Source: Aphrophora alni (Eukaryota; Arthropoda; Insecta; Hemiptera; Aphrophoridae). From it: 64,000 bases of DNA. Shown one piece after another: positions 49,442-63,000 of the stretch. The notes under the pieces were generated by a model. The model saw nothing but the letters and a program-made list of their open reading frames with translations, was not told the origin of the DNA and made no database searches. The DNA lies in assembly GCA_963513935.1 (NCBI GenBank), contig OY740774.1, positions 88,492,385 to 88,556,384 on the forward strand, given 5' to 3'. Numbering within the stretch: position 1 is the first letter of the stretch; each line of letters opens with the position of its first letter. A program made the position numbers and the translations under genes.

Positions 49442-50631
49442 ATTTAACGGTTTACAGTCCAGCAACTGTGCACGTTTGTTTCTATCTGAGAACGGACAAA
49501 ATAAACGTGCAGGCCTACGTCTTGAAGAACAAACATTTGCGTGGAGATAATATAAAGTATAAATTTTATATATAATTTATTATAGATTTATATAATATAT
49601 ACATTTTTTAAAAAGTTGAATCTAAATAGAAAAACAAAATGTTTAACATTTGCAGATGTTTCTATGAAATTACTGACTGAAGTATCGAATGTAAATTCGG
49701 CTCCGTTTAAGACAAAGCCAAAATGTTTAGAGAGGTTGAAATAACAACCTTTATTTTTGTTTTGTTAATATTTATCGATAATAATTATTTATTACACCAA
49801 AGTTATAGAAGAAAATTAATATATATTATATATTGTAAGAGTCTTTACTGCACATGACGATGATGCTATCATAACAGTTGTGTGTTTGAGTTTATGTGTT
49901 GTAAAAATATTTCAATTTAAGGACGTTTGAGTAATATATTTTTTATATATCTAACAAACTGTACAGATAATCTATTTGACTTTGATAGATACAAAATCAT
50001 GATGATTTTATCTCAAGTCAAATATAAACAAAATATAATCATAGTTATTTTATATTTTCACATTCAGAAATATAAAATATAGTTGAATTATTTTTTTTTT
50101 TCAGTTAATAGTGCAAGATATTTTAGGCTTAGAATAGTATAAATTGTGTTAAAAAAATCATTTAAAAACTATTGAATGATAAAAAAAAATGTATCTAGAA
50201 ATTGTGATTTATCTCTTGAAAAAAAAAAAAAGGTTCTAATTAAAATTAGGCCAAATATTTGTAGCAATTTATTTCTTATTAATTGTTTAATTGTGCGATA
50301 ATTTAAGTTAAACGAAAATAACAACAGAGATCACAATGTCTTCCTCGTATATATTGATGATTTGGTGAACTGTGATTGGTTTGTTGAACTAATACCTAAA
50401 CTGTTTTGCTAAAAATTTCAAGTTTTCAAGGTTGAAAATGGTTGTGACAGTATTATGTAAAATATGAGTTGTGACTGGTCTATTTTTCTGTACTTAAATA
50501 ACAGCGACAAATTTTAATAATATTTTTGTTCTAGCATTTCACAATTTGTAATTGTTTTTATTAAAAATTACTACATTCGTCATTAAACTTTGTAGTGTTA
50601 TATAAATAATTATTAATCTGAATTACAAGTA
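49442..50631 (+). other. Probable fusilli 3' UTR and downstream AT-rich sequence
   Basis: The first 120 bases are less AT-rich than what follows, as expected of exon sequence, and include AATAAA at 49500. The remainder shows A and T runs only. Confidence 0.45.
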
Positions 50632-51658
50632 AAAAGTAACGAGACTAATTATATAAAACTATTTAATTGCCAACTGCAAAATAATTTTATCTCCTTGAAA
50701 ATAATTCCTTTGAGAAGATGCACACTTACTGAGATATTATTCCAACTAAAAGAAACAATGCTGAAAGTATTCAATTGTTAACGCTAGCATGTTACAATCT
50801 TTTCGGCATTTTTCAAAAAACTGATTCCTTCATTGGTTTTTTGATGTTTGATGTTTGGAAATAACATGGATTAAGATGAAGGGATAAGAGGGTTGCGATA
50901 CCACAGGAATGCCTATTTTGGCTAAATAATCAACAAACTCTGGATAAACACAAATCTCTTCCTAAGGCTCCCAAGAACCTAATTGTAGCAAATTTTATTG
51001 ATTTTCTCTCCTCAAGGCAAAAATTAATTGAGCTTGGATATCTGTTTTTTTGAACATGGTGAATTTTTAAGTGCACTTCCTCACTTTCAAGTTTTATTTT
51101 AAGATCATAATTAAAATTTCATCGCCCATTATGATTTTTTTAAATACAATCTTTATAATTTTCATTACGCCAAAGAAGGTCAATATATTTTTTTCCCTTT
51201 AAAATTATGTTATTATTTTTTAACATTCTCAAATTATGCGTTAAAATATCATTTAAAAAATGGTGATTCAAATTAAATTCATATTCAAGCAGCGATCAAA
51301 GTTGGCGAAATCTATTAATCTTGTCAATTTATGTTATATTTATTTAGTCATCCATAATGCATTTATCCTTCATGATTTCATAACTTAAGCCTTGAACTTC
51401 CATAAGCTTGATCAACTCGTTTGTCATGCTGTCTTGAAGTTTTGACATACAATTTCATCATATAACTTGCGTAATATTCTTCTACAAGATTTTTGTGGCG
51501 TGAGGAAAAACACACATACCCTATTTCATAGTCAAATTTATTAAGGTTAAGAAATTTAAAATGTACATGAATGTAAATAAAGTTTATTATTATCATTGTT
51601 GGCCTCATAATTCAGCGATTTTCTGAGAAAATTTAAAAATCACTCTCATTACTTTTTT
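50632..51658 (-). pseudogene. Degenerate mariner-like element, family A, copy 2
   Basis: The left end aaaagtaacgagactaatt and the right end complement (aaaaaagtaatgagagtga) match the termini of the element at 14053-15468; TA lies at 50630-50631. Interior blocks are collinear with copy 1, for example gaaaatattcagttgttaat there and gaaagtattcaattgttaac here. The minus strand near 50900-50830 resembles a broken PYPFILIHVISKHQTSKNQ segment, the decayed catalytic-core tail. About 390 bp shorter than copy 1, so internally deleted. Confidence 0.7.
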
Positions 51659-51659
51659 G

Positions 51660-54600
51660 ACAGTCTGTATTTTACAAATACATGAAGTTTATTAAAATTA
51701 AAAATGTGAAGGAATTTCACATAAATCGTTCAACAAACGAACACAGTTACCTATAGTTCTTCGTAGTATTTAATCTTGTGATGTAAATATAGATAAAATT
51801 ATAATTAGTTGCAATATTGTTTGTTAATTTTTGCGTTCATGACAGATAAATAATTGTTCTTGCATATTGATTTATTTGTGTTAACTGTTATATTATGAAT
51901 TATAAATTTATTGTTGTTTTGATGTGTACTATATTTTGATTAGCTAAAAGTGAGTAGTGATATGGGCATCTTTGTTTCTCTACTTTCCCAAAGGGAATCA
52001 GAACATTAATAATTTATGTTAAGCTATAAACTTTAAACTAATGTATTTTGTAACGATCTTAATAAAATCTTTCCCAAATTTGAAAAAAAGAAATTTTACC
52101 TTTGAGACTATTTCTAATTTATTCCAAACATTGACAAAAATTTAGACTGATGCGGAAAATAAAATATAGTCATTGTTTAATTTTAAATAGTCTAAAAAAA
52201 ATTGATTTTATGTTGTCTGTACAACATGAGAGGGATTAAAGAATTTGGTTTTGTTATTTTATAATAATATAAAAAGGAAAGAAACAAAGATGTAAAAAGT
52301 ACCAACACATGATAGCTTAATCTCTATTTCAAATTAACAAAATTTGTAAAGCACAACGAATTTTTTTTTCATTTTTTTTTCCATGAGTTTGTGCAATATA
52401 TGTTGTTAGAATATATCTAAGTTTAATTGTTCGTCAAATCTTAGCATTATAGAAAAATTTTCAAACTAGGTACTTAATCAACAAGTTATTCTTTTGGTAG
52501 TTTAACTTGAAAAATGACCAAGAAAATACATTCTGTATTGGCGGAAATATTTAAAAAGGCTGTGTTTACAATTGGCTTAAAAGTCGAAATGAGTGTAAAC
52601 ATAATGACAATGTAATTTTACAAAAATAAAAACATTCTGTGCCTTATTATTATTTGTTGAAGATCATGTTACTGCCCGATAATCAGGGAAGAAATTCTAA
52701 AAACAAAACTTGGTTGTATTGTGCTATTACAATACAACTGGTGCTATTCTTTTTGTTTTTAGTTTTTTTCATTTTAAGGTTTTAGTTATATAAACTATTA
52801 ATTTATTTTCCTATTAGAAAAATCGATGAAATAAGATCATGATGGTGATAATTTTTAAATTTCTTTTTCAAATTACGTCAAATTACATGAACATATTATT
52901 GACATTTTGCGGATTACGCCCATTGGTGAAGCATGTACACCATTCTGTTCTCATAGACTGAAAATTTAATTCAATTCACATGAGAAACTGTTTAAAGAAA
53001 TCTTACACATTAGAATGCCTTATTTCTTACCCAATTAACCAATATTACAATATTAAGTTACTCTTATACTAAAAATGTCATTTATTGCCTAACAAAAACT
53101 ACTATCTCCTACGATTTATTTTTGTCTTGGATTATATTTAACTTGAAAAATTCTGCACATTCCTGATTGAAGAACAATTCTATTCGAACTATTTCACAAA
53201 ATTAATAATGTCAAAAATACAATTTACTTTTTTCCTCTTTGGACTCAAGAAGATGGATGATTAGTGATTACACTCAGAAGAAATCCAAGGGTGATAGAGA
53301 TTCACAAAGAACCTGAGAAACCAAATAAAAAACTACTGTAGATATATCATTAACTGAACCCTTAAGACAAAGATGAATTTTGTACTTGATTGAAATACTT
53401 AATTTAAAAATAAATTGTTAATAATGACAGTAATTATATTTTTAAAGTTTTCCTTATCTATATTCTTCATTGAGCAAAAGATAATTTGAATAGAGTAATT
53501 TAAAGATTTCTTGATTTAGTTTTTTGTATAAATTTTATTTATTAAAAATAGCGTGCTTAAATGAAAGAAAAATTTATCATAATTTTACTTTGTTTAAAAA
53601 TGATTCATCATGTACGATGTATCTTTTGACTTCCTACACATTGTTAGTTTTTATTTTTAACCTTAGAAATGATACAACTTGTACAGTGTTCTTTTCTTAA
53701 TTGAAAACTCCAATAATTCATCACCAATTTAAAAATAAAAGCATTTTAAATTGGTATTAAATATAACTATAATGGGAAAAAATAACATTTAAAATACGGT
53801 ATCAATTAATACTAAAATCAATTAGAATTGGCTAACTTTTCTGCACTTTTCATAAGCGAGTCTAATCGAATCTTAACTAAATGAAAGCTAATTGCGACCT
53901 ATGGCACTTTTTGTGTTAAACATTCTAATTTAAAAAATTGTTTTAAATGTAAGCATAATGGTTTACTACAGCCTCATCATTCCAAACACAGCCTTCGTGT
54001 ATAGTGTAATGATACGTTCTGTCCAAACGTTCTGCTATAATATGATATTAGATCTCGTGAACTGTGTTTGATGTTCACTTTTTTTTTCAGTTATGTTCCT
54101 AAGATTAAGTTTAAGTTCTCAATTTACGTGCAATTATAAGTTGTACAATTGACATTATTGTTGCAAAAAATAATATATTTAATATATGACTTTTTAAAAT
54201 CACCACGTTCATAAAAAGAATATTTACAATGTTAAATTTGTATGTTAATAAATTTATTTGTTGTTAATAATCATTATTTACATTATATAAAAAAAAGATA
54301 TTTTGTTGAAAACATGTTTTATTAGTTTAAGATCCTGCATTTGTTGATGCTTTTGCACTAGGCTAATCCTCAGACTGATTTGAAAAATTGGAAATATTAA
54401 CCAGCTGTTTTATAATATTTATGGATGTATTTTGGTATAAATAATGAGTGTTTAATATTTCAGAAACAGATTCTATTGGAAACATTAAATAAAAAGCTAA
54501 AAAGGTCTAGGGGTTTATTAAAAATATGACCCATCCGATCTCATTTTGTTATTTAGTTTCGGAATTGTAGCGATTCAAATTTGGAGTAAAAAATCTAACT

Positions 54601-57600
54601 AACGCAATGCTTGCTAGATAAACTTTTTTTAATCCAAATATAAATTTCTTTAGCCACAACTAAATGTAGAAATGAGGTAGGGTATTGTTGAATTTTTTCA
54701 TTAAAAATGAAGAATAAATAAGTATTCTATACTTTTTGCAGTATTACTTAAATTTTAAATTTTGTATGAATAGGAGACAAAGGGTCCTTGGATACTTGGA
54801 CAGTGGTATTTATTACCTAATAATACCATAAATACATAGGATTCATAAATAGGAAAACACAATAAAACACTAAAGTTCTGAAAAATTTCTTAAACACGTT
54901 CATTTTCTATTGATCAAGTCTTCTTTTTATAGTATCTACTGATATTAAATTGTTGTAAGCTATATGCCCTATTAAATTTATTTAAAATTTTTAATATATA
55001 GTAAAAACCTGAAAAATTTCTCTCAATGTTTTTGCTCTAAACTGTTTTTACAAACGAAACATTTATTATTTATCAAAATAGACCTGAAAATCCAATAAAA
55101 TAGCTGGTAAAATTTTTTCTTTTTAAGATCCATTTCGTCCAAGGACTGGCTTAATAATTTAGTGTTTAAAAAAATAATTGTATTAAAATTTCCTCCCTCC
55201 CTATGTTTTAAGAAATCATGTGAATCTCATGTTGAACAAACAAAAATAATTTTGAACAATGGTGCTTATTGAATTTTGTTTAGTTGTTTTGAATTTTTTA
55301 ATAGACGAGTACCAAGTGATAAAAATGTTACCTAATTTTGCATTAGGAGTATTTTTGCTTTGTAAAGAATAGTTTAATTTCAAGAAGAATTGACGGGGGA
55401 GGAAATGCATATTTAAATAAAAATGTAAGTGATTCAAATAATTTGAATAATACAAATTCAAACATCTCAGAAATATAACTAAATATTTAGGCTCTCTATT
55501 TACTTGTACTAATAAAAAAAAATTGGTTTTTGTCAATCATTTAACTGAATTTAATATGTGTATAAAAACCAAGATCAAAATTTTAAATGTTATTTATATT
55601 TTCTTAGATTTGAGTTAGGCTTATTCAACTTGTTTACTGTATACAGCCGATGTTTCGAACTCTTTACAGATATCCATTCTTAAGACTGGGAACTTTCTGA
55701 TAATGGTATATTTCAAATTATGTAGGTAGGCCTGGGTTTGAAATTCTATAAAATAAATTGTAAATTGTTTATGACTTTGGTTATGTTATTACCTAGATTT
55801 TGTAGAGGTTTGTTGTATGTAACAGAATTTCTGGAAGATTCTAATTAAATAGTGTTTTGACTTACAGAAAACTACTTTTCAAGAGTAGCTACATTTGTAA
55901 CCTTGATTTTTACTAAAATTTTCTTGTTTTCATATTTATTGTTTTTAAATTTTTCGATCATAATAATATTAACTTTGTCAAATTATATTGCGATATTTTA
56001 TATGAAGTTGTTGTAATTTTTGTGTGCATTTAATAATTATGTTGTCTGAACCTTTAGGATAGTAGTCTCCCGGGAGTCCACAATTTTGGATAGAACCAAA
56101 CTCTTACTAGCTAAAAACTTCCACCTTCTTTTCCCCCCAAATTAGGCTAAAACTGCATTACTTTAACCCAGTGGGAATCTGAGCTTATAAGTTTATCATC
56201 TTTCTTCGTGGTAAATATGTTTTCATGCTGATTGACTTTGGCTCAGCTGTTCTCGTCAGTATACCATCAATGTAATGTCCCAACAATCGTGTGTCTTATT
56301 AGATTGTTTATCCTCATCCATTCTCCCTCTACTGTTGACACTCAAAGAAAATGGTTTATCATTCACCAGGTCAAGTATCATTATGTCAAGTATCAATCTC
56401 CACCTGTCCAGGATTTGATATCCTTCTGGTCATCCAAATAACTGTTGTTGCTAAATCTCTCCCCCTTATTTTGGGAACAATTGAGCAATTTTGAGAGTGT
56501 CCCGTCACGGTTTCTTCCCATTTCTTTGTAGTATTTCTGACTTCACTCCTTCACTTATGAATTGGTGTGATTCTGGTAATCACTTGTACATTCATAACTT
56601 CATTTTAACATAGTAAATAGCTAAGATAATAAGAAGCCTATCTTTAGCTAATTGTAAAAAATGTTTAAATTTGCTGAAAAAGGTTTTAGATTGTATTTTG
56701 TAAGTAGCCTACCAATTTGTCTTTTGTTCACTGTTGTTCTGTATCTAGAAAAAATCCAAGTAATAAGTCACCTGCCACAGTGATAAACAACCAATCCATT
56801 GTGTAACCTCAAACCAATGCCTACTTGAACTGCCATTATTGGTGAGTTTTTTGCCGTGAGTTAAGTGCCCGAAACATTAGATATAAAGTATACATAACAA
56901 ATTGACATGCTCTAACTTAGAAGATCAAGACAATATAAATTTGATAACAGAAAGTTGTCATTTAATGTTAATTTAAATGTTAGTTCAAAACTTAAAAAGA
57001 TTGGTTTTCCTGTTAAATGTTAATCATTAAGGAAAACTGTTTTGTTACGGTTAGCATTCAAGTACTGCGATAAGTGCATTCAAATTTATATACTACACAG
57101 ACTTTTTAACATTCCATGAATGTACAACACATGTATTTAATTATGAAACAGTGTATATACATGAGTAACCTAACAAGGAAAAAGTCATTTACTGTTTAAA
57201 AACAACATTACAAAAACAAATCTGCCACGAAGGGGTAAATCCAAGTTTAACGTAATTGCATCAGCATAAAAAAATCTAGTTGTTATTTATTTTGTATCAA
57301 CATTGCAATTTTAACTTAGTGCTTTTTTTATTATTATTTTCCAAGACTTTTTTGCAATGCACACATATTTTAGATTAAGTTGAAAGTGCAATACATTTTA
57401 AGTTACAGAGCATATATATTAATATATTATTTGTCATGTTTATTTCATTTAATTGTAGTCAGTTATTATTTAGTTTTTAAAGTACTGTACCGTATAATTT
57501 AGCTTAAATATGATTAGAGGTAGATCCTATTTACTTCTAACATATGACTATGTATTATTATAAGATTAAATAAAAGAATGAAAACCGTAACAACTGTTCT

Positions 57601-58536
57601 GTTTATTATTATTTCAGTGAAAATACAAGATTAAAAAAATATATCTGAATTTTGTCTATAGAAACAAATGACGGGAGATGACCTCTGGTGGAAAGGTAGA
57701 AAGTAATTCTTAATATCCATTTTTTTTTTGCCTACAGAAAGCCTCAATCATTGGCAGTTGGTTTGTAACTGAAAGCGTGTATTCAGCGCCAATTAGATTT
57801 TCCTTTCCTTCCTTGGGTCCCTCTATACGGCATTTCAGTTTGGAGAATAACCAAAATTAACAAGAAGTCATGTCGGAGAGTAGGAGGCTTGAGATATAAC
57901 CAAGAAACAGAATCAGATATGAGAAATGATATGGTGCTGATTCAGTGATGTATGATGGTCATTGTATCGTCACCAAAACATACTGAATCTTTCAAGTGGA
58001 TATTGTCAAGCTTGGTGCAAATAGCACTGTTTAAGTCGTTTAAACTTTGCGAGAGATGAGTACAATTCTTTAACTCATCTCATGAAGTGATCACCAATAA
58101 TATGCTCTTTAGGTTGGTAAAAATTAACACACGCATGAAGATACCTCCACCCTATGAAACTTCTCGTGCTTCATTTGTTTTTATGGGAAAAATAGAGATA
58201 AAATATGAACATACCTCGTATATAAATTTCTTTTTGGTTTTCCAACCAAATTACCTCTTTAAAATATTTTGTTTTCAGGTTATTTTTTTAAATATAGTGG
58301 TATGGATTGGTCAATAATACACAATATTGAAAACAATAGATTATGTTTTCTCAAAACAACCAACATTTTTCCGCCTTGTATTTATTATTTATTATTTATT
58401 TGCCACAAACAAAGAGGTGAACTTTCAAATGCAGTTGTTCTATGGGCAGTATAGTTTATTAATCCTTTATCCTTACAGGTCAGGTACCTGTGATTCTTGT
58501 TGTGAATACATAAACTTCGATAAATTTTATTTAACC
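51660..58536 (+). other. AT-rich sequence without recognisable genes
   Basis: Almost 7 kb of AT-rich DNA downstream of fusilli. Slightly GC-richer patches at about 56050-56600 and 57660-58080 have no coding sense I can identify. Short open frames here show no domain. Confidence 0.45.
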
Positions 58537-58547
58537 AAAAGTATACT

Positions 58548-58920
58548 TACTTACTTCTTACTTCTTCATACGAGCTTCCGGCCTCAGGTAATGCCGACGA
58601 CTCGATGACCATGATATGCCGCAGCCGCCAACGCCCAATACTTCTTGTTCCGCAGTGCGTCTTCCAATTTGTTTTGGCTGTCCTTTAAAGCTTCTCTGAG
58701 AGAATCTCTCATTCTGTTCTCCGAGGTGCACTCCAGCAGTATGTGACCCATGGTCTCCTCTTCGACGCCGCACCTCTCGCAGCTGTCAGTCTCCCTCAGT
58801 CGAAATCTTCTCAGAGGGTGAGCTGGTCGGTCCACGTTCCTGCCCCTGGACGCTAGTGATTTTTTATGCGCTAGTGACTGAACGCCAGCATCTGCTTCTA
58901 TATGAAGTCCCGTGATATGA
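58548..58920 (-). mobile_element. 5'-truncated LINE insertion with target-site duplication
   Basis: A 373-bp GC-rich insert flanked by perfect 11-bp direct repeats aaaagtatact (58537-58547 and 58921-58931). The minus strand encodes the end of a non-LTR retrotransposon ORF2: RRFRLRETDSCERCGVEEET then MGHILLECTSE, the zinc-binding C-H-C segment that follows the RNase H/reverse transcriptase region in Jockey/R1-like LINEs. The frame is open to its end near 58584. The 3' end is a simple repeat, (aagt)n on the minus strand. Only the 3' tail was inserted, as is typical of incomplete reverse transcription. Confidence 0.85.
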
Positions 58921-59159
58921 AAAGTATACTCAACAAATATATACAAGGCAGTGGTAAATATCTTATGCAATTTAGATTATTCTTAAAGTCTTTGGATTAA
59001 ATATAATTCTAACAATTTTTTTTCAGTATAACAAAAACCTTGTTAACATTAACAGAATTTTCACAAAATGATCCCATAATATTACTATACATAATATTAC
59101 ATCAATACATGTACACGAAATACACCATCATGCTTAGCGTCACTAACTCTTTTAATGGT

Positions 59160-60060
59160 CAGAATCATAAAATAAACTTTATTTATTACTAATCAAGTCT
59201 AGAATATGTTGTCGCAATGTAATCAACTTTAATTCCAAGACATTTTCACAACTTGAAGGTACTTTAACACTATGTAAATCGACATCATTATTTTGAGCAG
59301 ATTTTTTAATAATTTGAATTAAATCAGATGTCTTTTCTGAATTCAAAAGAAGACCATTCACTTTAAACCATTTGTTCATGACATTAAGATCATGTTTTAT
59401 ATCCAATTTTAAATAACTGCTGTTGTATCATCAACAAATAGAATCAATTTCAAGTGCTTTACACTTAGGAGCAGGTCATTAATATAAATGATAAAAAGCA
59501 CCAGCCCCAAAATTGAACCTCGAAGCACACCAGGATTGACCTTTAAAGATTACGCTCTATTATATTCATCCTAATAATTACTTTCTGGCATTGGTCCACA
59601 AGATATGAAGAGAACCCACTCAAGTACCTTATCTTCTATACTGTTATAGGACAGCTTGGTAAGTAAGTATATTGTAGTCAACTCGGTCAAATGCTTTTGA
59701 TAGATCAAGAAATGTATCAACAGCAAAACTTGACCCATCAGTTGCTCCGGTTATCTCCAGCAGAAATTTATATAAAACTAGAGTAGTGTTTTAACCCCAT
59801 ATAAATCCAATATAACATATTGCCCTTTCAAACATTTTTGAAATAGCAGGTAGTAAGGAAATCGGTCTATATATATTAAAGATCCAACATCTCCACCTTT
59901 GCACACAGGAACCAGATTGCCAGTGAGTAGAAGGAAACACACCAGTTACAAAATGACATATTTACATGGTAAGCCAGTGGTTTCATAATCATTTCAGCAC
60001 ATTGTTTTAAAGTCATCTAAAGGATTTTGTCCCAATCAATTGCTCTTGAAGAATTTAGTA
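59160..60060 (-). pseudogene. Decayed LINE reverse transcriptase
   Basis: Minus-strand pieces in shifting frames match a non-LTR reverse transcriptase in order: DW-KIL (about 60035), PISLLPAISKMFERAI (about 59870-59820), TFLDLSKAFDRVDYNIL (about 59715-59665), a GVLRGSILGLVLFIIYINDL segment (about 59525-59470), LILFVDDTT (about 59440) with the catalytic FVDD, and LNVMNKWFKVNGLLLNSEKT (about 59390-59330). Many stops and frameshifts. It lies on the same strand as the 58.5-kb LINE tail but the two need not be one insertion, since that tail has its own target duplication. Confidence 0.8.
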
Positions 60061-63000
60061 TTTTCTAATTTTGTAGATCTCGTATAGGCCTACTGTTGTG
60101 CACTCATTCGCAATGGATCCTTAATTTTGGACCTCGATGTAACCAAACGCTTTCACAGGAAAATAGACAATAAAATTTGTGCCTTGGTGATGTATTCCCC
60201 CCAACAATTCTGAGGTTAACTCTCTTCCAGTGTCATACTGGGATATTTCATTCACATGACAACATCTAAGGAGTAACTGTCTCATTACAGTTCAGGAAAT
60301 AGAATTTGACAGAATTGTCATTTCTTCAAAAGCATGAAGAACTGTGGCAGCCAAATAGGGACCTTTTTGGCTGCAGAGGAGTTCTTGGGGTGAAATAGTA
60401 TTGATCTTAAAGAGGGCTACAGTCAAAGCTGGGCAATCAGATGTTTTCTGGAGTGAGCTGTGAGTTTGGTCAATTTTACAGGTTTTTATATTGTCAGAAT
60501 GAATTTACATGTTCTTAAAGTGACTTGCATTAAGCCTGGTAATTATAGTAAATACTTTCTTGGAGCAGTTATATTCTGTGTTTAATGGTGGAAGGTAGAG
60601 GTGAAGAGCATGATAAACATTGCAGATCATGTTACTAGGTTAAAAGTTGCTAGATATTTCAGGGCTTACTATTGGTGAGGGTATGAAGGAATATCATTAC
60701 TGCTGTATAATTCACAGGACCAGATAATGAATATTCTGCTATCTAATATTTCCAAGAAGGAAAAGCTGTTGGTAAAAAAAAAAAAAAAATTCTCATGTTA
60801 GTTTCCCCATAGACGTAAGCTAAAATTTTGACACATTTGTGAAGGGGTTAATTAATTTGTTCAAGAAGCCATTCTGCATAAATTGGTAAAAATATTAAAT
60901 TAAAATTCTTAAAAACCCCTGGATAATTTCTGGGATTAATTTGTCTTACAAGAGGAAACAATTTATTTGAGACTTAGCCGGAATATTGACTGCCCTATGC
61001 TCACTGATTATATAAAATATTGTAAAATCAGGCTTCGAGATGTTGGTGTTATAATGCTGATAATAAATTCAAGGCTGTTGGGAGGTTGTAGGAAGAAAGA
61101 CTGGTAGTGTAAACACATCATATTATGATGCTATAAGGCTTAGCAGTGGAATATCCCTCTTGAAATTTCAAGCATCTTCAATAAATGATTGTTTCATGTA
61201 ACAGTTAGTTTAAACCTCAAAGTAAATCATGGAGGTATGTTAACATTTAAAAAATAAAATTTAATATTTCTTGATCCAATCACTCAAAAGTATTTTTAAA
61301 TTTATTTAATACCCTTTGACAATGCTGTAATTAACAGGCAAAATCTGGTGCAGGTGTTTTATAGATTGTTTTCATTGACTTAATATAAATTTACACCAAG
61401 TATTAACGATTGTTTTGGTAAATTATATATTGTATACTCACATCTAAATTATTTTAGTTTTGAGGCTCTAACTGTGTGGAAGTCAAAGAATATATAAGGG
61501 GAGGAAAAAACAAACACTGTTAAAATTCACAAATGACTAATGTCTCTACAGGTTTAAACATGTACAGCTTAAATATTGGGTTGAAGTGATATTTACAAGA
61601 ACTTTTATATTATAACAGTGTTTAGTTTTTATGGTGAGTGGCTAGCTCAGTTGGTAGAGTGAGCACCTAACACAGTTCCTGTTCTGCACTTTATTAACTA
61701 CGTTACTTGTTTCCAGATGAGCTTGACAAACCTTCATGATGATAACAGTAATAAAAAGAAAATTTAATTCCATCGAACAAATCCAAACTGGTGACCAGTA
61801 AAAGTATCAAACTGAGCTGTGCAAAGTATGTACGAACATTACTTTATGATTGCATCTATGATTCCCAATAGTTGCACTACTATTGAGCAATGATTACATG
61901 TTGTTGGAAAATGAATCCTGACCGTAAAGCGACTAAATATAGTGAACATATAGACTTAGTGACATTACAAAAATATTCACAATGCATCTTGTGTCTTTGC
62001 TGATCTTATGTAAATTTATTTGACAAATTTCTTTCATTATATATAATGCAAAAATTTGTTTTTATTGCTAATTAGTTGACATAAGAAAATCAGATTGAGA
62101 AAAATTCCGAATTATTCAAAATTGTATTCAGTGACCGGTAGATGTTTGGTTCCTTATAAAAATACATTTGATCAACATTTTTGAAGGCATGTTACATACA
62201 CCCAAATTTTGAGTTTTCAAAAAAAGAAAAAAGCCTCATAATTTCTTTAAAATAAATCCAAATATACCAAATTTGATCAGAATTGATTTTTTTTTTAGGT
62301 AGTGATCAATGAACAGATAATAGGGAGACGTCATTTTGAGTTCAAACACTTTTTTGAACGCAAGAGGATCTCAAAAACGAATATTTCCACAATTAACTCA
62401 AAATCAATGTTTGACCCATCCCGTTGCTTTCTCTACAATACTACGAATAAGTGAGTAAGTCAAAAATAAATGGATTCTGAATATACTGTAGTACTGTAAT
62501 AACAAATCCACAGCCCAAATTAAAAGTAGGTAGGAGATTTTGTTTTTTCTTGTGAACATTATTATGACATACAGACAGAGAGACAGACAAAAAAAACATT
62601 AGTTACATAATTCTATGATTAAACATAATGTATTATTGAAAAGTTTTAATTAACATTTTAAAAAATTTATCGACCAATACAGTTCAGTTAATAAAGTAAT
62701 CTTGTAGGTTGTTATCTATTTTGCTACTAGGTAGCGCTAGGGTTCATTTGATATTACAGTATTAATACATACAACTGAATTTTATTTTGAAGGCAGTGTA
62801 TTGAAATTACAACGCCGAAGAAATCAAACCTGCTTGGGCGTATAACGTCCGTGTTAGTTTGATTGTTAAAAAAAAGGAATACATTTTTTGTAAAGACGAT
62901 GTTAAATTTTGTTGTTTTGTATTTCAGTGTAAATAATTAGAAAAGTTAATATATAGTCAAACAACAAAAAAATCTACAAGGAAAAGGTTGGTAATTTGAT

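Noticed and set aside
58087..58608. Overlapping short + strand frames
   Set aside because: Hydrophobic AT-rich chance frames with no domain; the last ends in the LINE tail on the wrong strand.
61633..61710. Possible working tRNA gene
   Set aside because: Only the 5' half fits; the anticodon arm and B box are absent.
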